From: Chloroflexota bacterium
GTDB lineage: Bacteria; Chloroflexota; Ktedonobacteria; Ktedonobacterales; Ktedonobacteraceae
Assembly: GCA_902812455.1 (NCBI GenBank)
Contig: CADDZH010000004.1
Span: 28,580-92,579 of the forward strand
Reading direction: 5' to 3'
DNA: 64,000 bases
The notes beneath the pieces were generated by a model that was given only the letters and a program-made list of their open reading frames with translations, searched no databases and was not told where the DNA came from. The position numbers and the translations under genes were made by a program. Below, piece by piece: positions 59,036 through 64,000 of this stretch. The first letter of the stretch is position 1. The number at the start of each line of letters is the position of its first letter.

Positions 59036-60316
59036 CATCTCGGTAAAACGCGAGCGCAGGGCGTTGACCTGGGATTTGACGTTTTTGCCGAGGATAGCAT
59101 CGTGGATGAGCTGGGCGAGTTCGCCCATGGCACGCTCGTCCATGCCGAAGCGGGTCATTTCGGGGGTGCCGATACGCAGGCCGGAGGGATTGCGCGGGTC
59201 GCTATCGCCTGGAAGCATGTTGTAGTTGACGATGATATCGCTGGCTTCCAGGCGTTTTGCCACCTCGACGCCACCACCCCATTGGGCCACGTTGACGGCG
59301 ATTGTATGGCTCCTGGTGTAGCCAAATTCGCGCGCCTCGACCGGTGTGCCAAGTTCATCCAGGCTGCGCCCAAGGGCCTGGGCGTTGCGGATAATTTGAG
59401 CGGCGTAATCACGCCCGTATTTCTTCATCTCGCGCGTAGCAACGACCAGTGCCGGCAAGCTGTGCAGGTGATGGTTGCTGGATGAGCCGGGGAAAACGCC
59501 GCGATCGGCGGCAGTCCAGTATTTTTTCTCATCCTCACCTTCCAGGTTGGCCAGGATCAGGCCGCGCTGTGGCCCTGGGAAGGTTTTGTGCGTGCTGCCC
59601 GTCACCCAGGTTGCGCCCTCGCGTAGCGGATCCTGGAACTGGCCGCCAGCAATCAAACCCAGCACATGAGCGCCGTCATACAGTAAGGGAATGCCTTTCG
59701 TTCGACAGAAGGCGGCTACTTCTTCAACCGGTTCGGGGAAGAGAAAGAGGCTTTTGCCCATCACAACCAGTTGAGGCGATACCTGGTCAATCAGTTCGAT
59801 GGTTTTCTTGGGGTCAACGTGGTATTGATCGGAGGTGAGTGGCAGGTAATGCAGGTGAATAGCCTTGGGGCTGTCCATTTTCAAAGACTGGCCGCGATCC
59901 TGGATGCGGCGGCCAAAGACACCCACCGGCCCATGGCTGATATGGCCACCGGCATCGGTCGAGTTTGCGATGATGGTATCGCCACCACGCAGCCAGGCCA
60001 GGGCAATGGCAGTGTTGGCCGCGTTGCCGCTAATGGGACGCACATCGACCTGCTTCGCTCCGAAAAGCTCCTTGATTTCTTCTTCGGCCATGCTCTCTAT
60101 TTCGTCGATGTAGCGAGTGCCCTGATAATAACGGTTGACTTTATCTCCCTTGTTTGGGTGCCCCTCGGCGTAGCGGCCCATAAAGTCGGAGTTCTGCACG
60201 CGGCGAACGGCTTCGCTGGGGGTATTCTCGCTGGCGATCAGGTTGATTGCCTGTGTCTGCCGCCAGATATTTTCTCGCGCAACGATGTCCTCAATGTCAC
60301 TGATATCTACTGGCAT
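59024..60316 (-). CDS. glyA: Serine hydroxymethyltransferase, archaeal-like type
   Basis: 430 residues. This PLP enzyme interconverts serine and glycine with folate one-carbon transfer. NLIASENTPSEAVRRVQNSD opens the core, then NRYYQGTRYIDEIESMAEEE, VRPISGNAANTAIALAWLRG, PLLYDGAHVLGLIAGGQFQD (the PLP-ring Asp and His), and TGSTHKTFPGPQRGLI with the Schiff-base Lys. Several segments follow the archaeal/deep-branching pattern and not the E. coli GlyA pattern. GGAAGGAG precedes ATG 60316, with a good promoter at 60364-60392. With folP-folC it serves the folate cycle. The 3' end abuts an R3 repeat. Confidence 0.93.
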   Translation of the reverse strand: MPVDISDIEDIVARENIWRQTQAINLIASENTPSEAVRRVQNSDFMGRYAEGHPNKGDKVNRYYQGTRYIDEIESMAEEEIKELFGAKQVDVRPISGNAANTAIALAWLRGGDTIIANSTDAGGHISHGPVGVFGRRIQDRGQSLKMDSPKAIHLHYLPLTSDQYHVDPKKTIELIDQVSPQLVVMGKSLFLFPEPVEEVAAFCRTKGIPLLYDGAHVLGLIAGGQFQDPLREGATWVTGSTHKTFPGPQRGLILANLEGEDEKKYWTAADRGVFPGSSSNHHLHSLPALVVATREMKKYGRDYAAQIIRNAQALGRSLDELGTPVEAREFGYTRSHTIAVNVAQWGGGVEVAKRLEASDIIVNYNMLPGDSDPRNPSGLRIGTPEMTRFGMDERAMGELAQLIHDAILGKNVKSQVNALRSRFTEMKYV

Positions 60317-60363
60317 GATTGTTCTCCTTCCACATTGTTGATGTCGTGGTCAAATATGCCTTC

Positions 60364-60392
60364 AGTATACCAGCAGAGAGAAGCTGTCACAA
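60364..60392 (-). promoter_or_regulatory. Promoter of the serine hydroxymethyltransferase gene
   Basis: On the complement, TTGTGA (60392-60387), 17 bases, TATACT (60369-60364), 48 bases before the start codon. Confidence 0.65.
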
Positions 60393-60478
60393 GAGCAAAA
60401 CGTAGTTGAACAAAATGCGCCATGCTGCTATACTACACCGTACCGAATACACTTATCTGGATAATTGCGCTGCACAGA

Positions 60479-60560
60479 CCCTGGAGGGTCTGCATCCTTT
60501 GGGGTGATTCACGAGGGCCGATAAATCGGCGATGGCCACGATAAATCGGGCCCTACAGTT
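60479..60560. repeat. R4 repeat copy
   Basis: CCCTGGAGGGTCTGCATCCT TTGGGGTGATTCACGAGGGC, then CGATAAATCGGCGATGGCCA and CGATAAATCGGGCCCTACAG. It is in the gap between glyA and the EF-G gene. Confidence 0.7.
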
Positions 60561-60600
60561 CATCAGGTAACGTGGCTATTGATCAAGGTATGGGAGCTGA

Positions 60601-60631
60601 GACGGCCTACAAACAGGCAGGCCGTCTTTTG
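60601..60631 (+). terminator. Terminator-like hairpin in the leader of the EF-G gene
   Basis: GACGGCCT (60601-60608) pairs with AGGCCGTC (60619-60626), followed by TTTTGC. It lies 32 bases before the EF-G start codon. It could end an upstream transcript or act as an attenuator. Confidence 0.55.
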
Positions 60632-60662
60632 CAAAGAAACTCAGGAAGGATAGAACGGTTCT

Positions 60663-62723
60663 ATGAAGGTTTATAGGGCGGAACAGATTCGCAATGTGGC
60701 ATTGATTTCCCATGTTGGGGCGGGTAAAACATCGTTTGTGGATGCGGCCTTATTTGATAGCGGCGCTGTCACCCGGCAGGGCAAGGTCGATGAGGGCACC
60801 TCGATCTCCGACTTTGATCCTGATGAACTCAAACGACACATGTCGTTGAATGTGAAGGTGCTGCCAGTCGAATGGAGAGAGCATAAGATCAACTTGATTG
60901 ATACTCCTGGCTATGCCGATTTTGTAGGTGAAGTGAAGGCTGGCTTACGCGTGGCCGATGCGGCCCTTGTGGTGGTGACGGCAGAAAAGGGAGTGGAGGT
61001 CGGAACCGAACTTACCTGGCGCTATGCCGACGAGCGAAAGCTGCCGCGCATGGTGCTGATCAATAAGCTTGATAGAGAGAATACATCGTTTGATACTGCG
61101 CTTAAGTCTTTACAAAGCCAGTTTGGCCTCAAAGTTGTGCCCCTTCAAATACCGATTGGAGAGCAATCCAGCTTCCGGGGAGTCGTAGACCTCGTTTCGC
61201 AGAAAGCCTATACCTTTGAAGGCGGCAACAAAGTACAGGAGATTCCTGTTCCCACCGAACTCCAGGATAGCATTAGCACCTATCGCGAGCAACTGATCGA
61301 ATCGGCGGTGGAGAGCGATGACACGATCATGGAGAAATTCCTGGAAGGTGAAGAGCTGAGCGATGAAGAAATCGTGTCGGTCATCAAAACGGGAACACGC
61401 AGTGGTCAGTTAGTGCCTGTGCTATGTGCCGCAGGCAGCAAAAATATCGGCGTGCAAACCGTGCTCGATGCCATCGTGGACTACCTGCCAGATCCCATTC
61501 AGGCGTTACCGGGGGATGCTAAAGCGTTTGGTGATAACCTCGCGGCATTTGTCTTCAAGACGGCGGCAGCGCAGGTCGGTACCATCTCCACCTTCCGTGT
61601 CTATACAAGAACAATGAAGTCAGATTCGCATGTCTATAATGTGCAAACGAAGGCGGACGAGCGTATTGGCCAGTTGATCACGCCGCGCGGCAAATCGCAG
61701 GAGCCGGCTACTGAAGTTCCGGCGGGCGATATCGGGGCTGTAGCCAAGCTCTCGAATACGCACACGGGGGATACGCTTACGAGCAGTAAAGATATCACGC
61801 TGACCCTGGAGCCGATCAACTTCCCCGAGCCGGTCTACACCATAGCAGTCTTTCCGAAGAGCCAGGCCGACCTGGATAAGATGAGCAACGCCCTGACGCG
61901 CATAACTGAGGAAGATCGCACACTGCGCATCTCTCGTGATGCCGAGACAGGGGAAGTGCTGCTATCGGGTATGGGTGAGGCACACCTGCAAATTACGCTT
62001 GAGGCTATCAAGCGCAAGTACGGCGTTGACCTGGAGTCTCGCGAGCCGCGTATCTCTTATCGAGAGGCCATTCGCAAGAAGGCGAGGGCCAACGGGCGCT
62101 TCAAGCGGCAAACTGGCGGTCACGGCCAGTTCGGCGATGTATGGCTGGAGATCGAGCCATTGCCCTGGGGCAGTGAGGAGACATTCATCTTCGAGGACAA
62201 GATCGTTGGCGGCGTTGTGCCAGGCCAGTATGTTCCAGGCGTTGAAAAGGGCGTGCGCGACTCGCTCAGGCGCGGGTTCATTTCGGGCAACCCAATGGTG
62301 TACATCAAAGTAGCACTGGTCGATGGCAAATACCACCCGGTTGATTCGTCTACCCAGGCATTTGAAATTGCTGCTTCGCTTGCTATGCAGGAAGCTGTGC
62401 CGCAGGCCAGCCCGACCATCCTGGAGCCGGTGATGACGGTGACGGTCACGGTGCCGGAAAGCAACATGGGTGATGTGATGAGCGATATCAATACCAAGCG
62501 CGGGCGCGTGCTGGGTATGGCGCCTGTTGGTAACGGGATGCAGCAGATCACGGCAAACATACCGCAGGCGGAGATGCTGCACTACACGACCGATTTACGC
62601 TCGATCACGCAGGGCCGGGGCACGTTCACAGCGGAGTTCTACCAGTACGAAGAGGTGCCGGCGAACATCCAGCAGGAGCTGATCGAACAGTACAAGAAGT
62701 CGCAGGAGGCCGCCAAGAAGTAG
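60663..62723 (+). CDS. fusA: Elongation factor G, divergent (EF-G-like) form
   Basis: 686 residues, full five-domain EF-G. The GTPase motifs are SHVGAGKTSFVDAAL (P-loop), GTSISDFDPDELKRHMS (switch I region), DTPGYADFVGEV (G3), and NKLDRE (G4). Domains III-V follow (RISYREAIRKKARANGRFKR, GGHGQFGDVWLEIEPL, NMGDVMSDINTKRGRVLGMA). The P-loop is SHVGAGKT where canonical EF-G has GHIDAGKT, and the switch I spelling is of the secondary EF-G group. No ribosomal-protein genes surround it, so it is probably an additional paralogue used in recycling or under special conditions. AGGAAGG lies rather far upstream of ATG 60663. Confidence 0.9.
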   Translation: MKVYRAEQIRNVALISHVGAGKTSFVDAALFDSGAVTRQGKVDEGTSISDFDPDELKRHMSLNVKVLPVEWREHKINLIDTPGYADFVGEVKAGLRVADAALVVVTAEKGVEVGTELTWRYADERKLPRMVLINKLDRENTSFDTALKSLQSQFGLKVVPLQIPIGEQSSFRGVVDLVSQKAYTFEGGNKVQEIPVPTELQDSISTYREQLIESAVESDDTIMEKFLEGEELSDEEIVSVIKTGTRSGQLVPVLCAAGSKNIGVQTVLDAIVDYLPDPIQALPGDAKAFGDNLAAFVFKTAAAQVGTISTFRVYTRTMKSDSHVYNVQTKADERIGQLITPRGKSQEPATEVPAGDIGAVAKLSNTHTGDTLTSSKDITLTLEPINFPEPVYTIAVFPKSQADLDKMSNALTRITEEDRTLRISRDAETGEVLLSGMGEAHLQITLEAIKRKYGVDLESREPRISYREAIRKKARANGRFKRQTGGHGQFGDVWLEIEPLPWGSEETFIFEDKIVGGVVPGQYVPGVEKGVRDSLRRGFISGNPMVYIKVALVDGKYHPVDSSTQAFEIAASLAMQEAVPQASPTILEPVMTVTVTVPESNMGDVMSDINTKRGRVLGMAPVGNGMQQITANIPQAEMLHYTTDLRSITQGRGTFTAEFYQYEEVPANIQQELIEQYKKSQEAAKK

Positions 62724-62737
62724 GCGTGATCAATGAG

Positions 62738-62769
62738 CCGTAGGGGCGCGATAAATCGGGCCCCTACGA
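62738..62769. repeat. R4 repeat, short copy
   Basis: CCGTAGGGGCGCGATAAATC GGGCCCCTACGA, a CGTAGGGGC/GCCCCTACG stem around ATAAATCG. It lies in the convergent gap between the EF-G gene and the next gene. Confidence 0.65.
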
Positions 62770-63141
62770 TTTTCTTTTCAGGTGAAGCCTCTGGTATGGC
62801 TTCTTCTTGCTCTGGCCTCCCCGCGCCTTCTTTCCCCTGCCCTTTTGTTGTTCCAAAAAGGCCATGGAGGGCTTCTTCTTACCCTTGCCCCGGCCCGCCA
62901 GCAATAGATTCGCTTCCTCCTGGTGGCCGTGGCTGAGCAGCCATGCACGAGCGCGCTCGTGGAGGTCTTGCAGCGAGGGGTTTCCGGCGATCATCATCCA
63001 CATGGCGAATTCGGGATCGTCGGGCATTCCTCGTTCTGGGCCCCATTGACTTTCAGCTATAAGAAAGCCGGTAACCTGCTTTACGTCGAGTGTGCGCAGC
63101 ACGGCTTCTAAGCGCTGCCGAAAATCTGCATAATCTGGCAT
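62764..63141 (-). CDS. Small protein with basic Lys/Arg/Gly tail, unknown function
   Basis: 125 residues. The folded N-terminal part (1-85) is mainly helical with VTGFLIAESQWGPERGMPDD and HERARAWLLSHGHQEEANLL. The C-terminal 40 residues (GRGKGKKKPSMAFLEQQKGR then KKARGGQSKKKPYQRLHLKR) are extremely basic, suggesting nucleic-acid or ribosome binding. I recognise no named family. GAGAGG precedes ATG 63141. It follows the LON-domain gene in the same direction by 40 bases, so they may form an operon. Confidence 0.65.
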   Translation of the reverse strand: MPDYADFRQRLEAVLRTLDVKQVTGFLIAESQWGPERGMPDDPEFAMWMMIAGNPSLQDLHERARAWLLSHGHQEEANLLLAGRGKGKKKPSMAFLEQQKGRGKKARGGQSKKKPYQRLHLKRKS

Positions 63142-63181
63142 GGTTTGGCCCTCTCTTTCGTGGTCGCTTTCCTCTGCTATG

Positions 63182-63841
63182 TTAATTGAGTCTAAGGTGG
63201 TTATCGTCCAGGCGATGGGCCAGCATCTGGCGCATAAAAGGGAGTTCGCGGCGCAATACGGCTATCACTTCTTGCAAGCGCTTGATCGTTGAAGTGAGCT
63301 CCAGGAAATATTGTTTCTGCTCATTCGGTATTTCCAGGAAGTAGGCAATAAAGTGAGAAAGTTCTTCTGGATCGCCTGGTAAATCTGGGCGCACATGTTT
63401 GTCATATTCTTTGGCGGTCTCAAATAACAGTTGCAGGTACGAGCTAAAGAGGTTACGGGCCTGCTCTGCGTAGGCGGCTAGCTCCTGCGCTGGCTCAGGG
63501 AAGTCCGAGTACAATTCCACCAGGCCGGTGAGGTAAGGTTTTGCGCGGTGCTGGCTAAGAATACGGAATCTATGGATGCCCTTAGCCATAAGGATAAAGC
63601 GCCCATCTGGTAGCCTATTCAGGTCGCGAATCTCCGCGAGAGTTCCAACGGGATAGGGTTCCTCGTGTAAAGGTACGCTTCCAGGGCGGACCAGCACGAT
63701 GCCGAAAGGCTTCTTCTGCTGGAGACAATCGGTAATCATCTGGCGGTAGCGGGGTTCAAAGATGTGCAAAGGCAGCACCATGCCTGGAAAAAGGACGACG
63801 TTTAAAGGAAATAAGGGTAGCTCAATTGCGCTAGCCGGCAT
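63182..63841 (-). CDS. LON peptidase substrate-binding domain protein
   Basis: 219 residues. ASAIELPLFPLNVVLFPGMV then LPLHIFEPRYRQMITDCLQQ is the start of the LON N-terminal (LonSB/PUA-like) domain. VGTLAEIRDLNRLPDGRFIL continues it, and a helical extension (about 115-219) completes the Lon-N form. There is no AAA+ ATPase or Ser-Lys protease domain, so this is the stand-alone domain found in many bacteria, possibly binding unfolded protein or acting as an adaptor. GAGGAAAAC precedes ATG 63841. Confidence 0.87.
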   Translation of the reverse strand: MPASAIELPLFPLNVVLFPGMVLPLHIFEPRYRQMITDCLQQKKPFGIVLVRPGSVPLHEEPYPVGTLAEIRDLNRLPDGRFILMAKGIHRFRILSQHRAKPYLTGLVELYSDFPEPAQELAAYAEQARNLFSSYLQLLFETAKEYDKHVRPDLPGDPEELSHFIAYFLEIPNEQKQYFLELTSTIKRLQEVIAVLRRELPFMRQMLAHRLDDNHLRLN

Positions 63842-63934
63842 AGTTTTCCTCCTCGGATAAAAACCGCTACCACCAGGCGTAAGAATAATGACCTCCTTTT
63901 GACATAGCTTAACGAAAATATGGGATTACGACAA

Positions 63935-63996
63935 GAGGCGGGCGGCGCAAGCGCCCCCACCGCACCACATCCCCGCTCCCGCCCCTACGACACGTT
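63935..63996. repeat. Hairpin repeat related to the 51372 foldback unit
   Basis: GGCGGGCGGCGCAAGCGCCC CCACCG ... CCCCGCTCCCGCCCCTACGA. It shares GGCGGCGCAAG-GCCCC and CCGCTCCCGCCCCTACG with the element at 51372-51494. It reaches almost to the window edge. Confidence 0.6.
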
Positions 63997-64000
63997 ACAT

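Overview
The window looks like chromosomal DNA of a Chloroflexota bacterium, most likely of the Ktedonobacterales type. This is an inference from gene content, not a database match. The content supporting it is an archaeal-type serine hydroxymethyltransferase, a DRTGG/CBS inorganic pyrophosphatase next to a membrane pyrophosphatase, an ECF sigma factor paired with a membrane-anchored propeller, many MerR, SRPBCC and VOC proteins, and intergenic spaces full of short hairpin repeats. GC is moderate (about 55% by eye). About 60 protein genes are supported. No rRNA, tRNA, CRISPR array, prophage or IS transposase was seen.

Layout. 1-10.2 kb: 5' part of an S9 peptidase, acyl-CoA dehydrogenase, FAD amine oxidase, EPSP synthase, a radical SAM protein, and a GH1 glycosidase broken by an in-frame TGA and interrupted by a rearranged solute-binding domain. 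10.3-15.4 kb: methyltransferase, Rpn-like nuclease, ECF sigma factor with propeller protein, double VOC protein. 15.5-23.1 kb: nucleosidase, quinone reductase, FMN-binding protein, double MerR regulator, two SRPBCC proteins, VOC protein, and a PAS-PAS-GGDEF-EAL protein. 23.1-30.2 kb: small proteins including an orphan HicB, glucan phosphorylase, EF-P, a THUMP methyltransferase and a HEAT-like protein. 30.4-34.9 kb: MerR-MFS-LplA operon, PIG-L deacetylase, membrane C39-like peptidase. 35-40.7 kb: DUF4258/YgiT toxin-antitoxin pair, acyl-CoA synthetase, KGG stress protein, folP-folC operon. 40.9-49.5 kb: zinc-finger membrane protein with a prenyl synthase, a PIN-domain toxin-antitoxin pair, a secreted M28 peptidase, and the two pyrophosphatases. 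50.2-58.8 kb: phospholipase D lipoprotein, monooxygenase-fold protein, NAD-dependent DNA ligase, cNMP-binding protein, a GC-rich patch with an Imm-5-like immunity protein and a YdeI-like protein, DUF2330 protein, HicAB. 59-64 kb: serine hydroxymethyltransferase, a divergent EF-G, a basic-tailed small protein and a LON substrate-binding-domain protein.

Most of the genes are housekeeping or metabolic: shikimate, folate and one-carbon metabolism, lipoylation, prenyl synthesis, pyrophosphate and glycogen turnover, DNA ligation and translation factors. Short accessory modules sit between them. There are three complete two-gene toxin-antitoxin-like pairs (35.4-35.9, 42.7-43.4 and 58.4-58.8 kb) and one lone HicB (23.4 kb). 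Nearly every long intergenic gap is filled by one of five short repeat families. Two of these gaps form foldback, MITE-like elements.

The most unusual object is the GH1 locus at 7967-10222. A complete glycosidase can be read around an in-frame 285-codon insert. The insert is a family-3 solute-binding domain with its C-terminal half placed before its N-terminal half.
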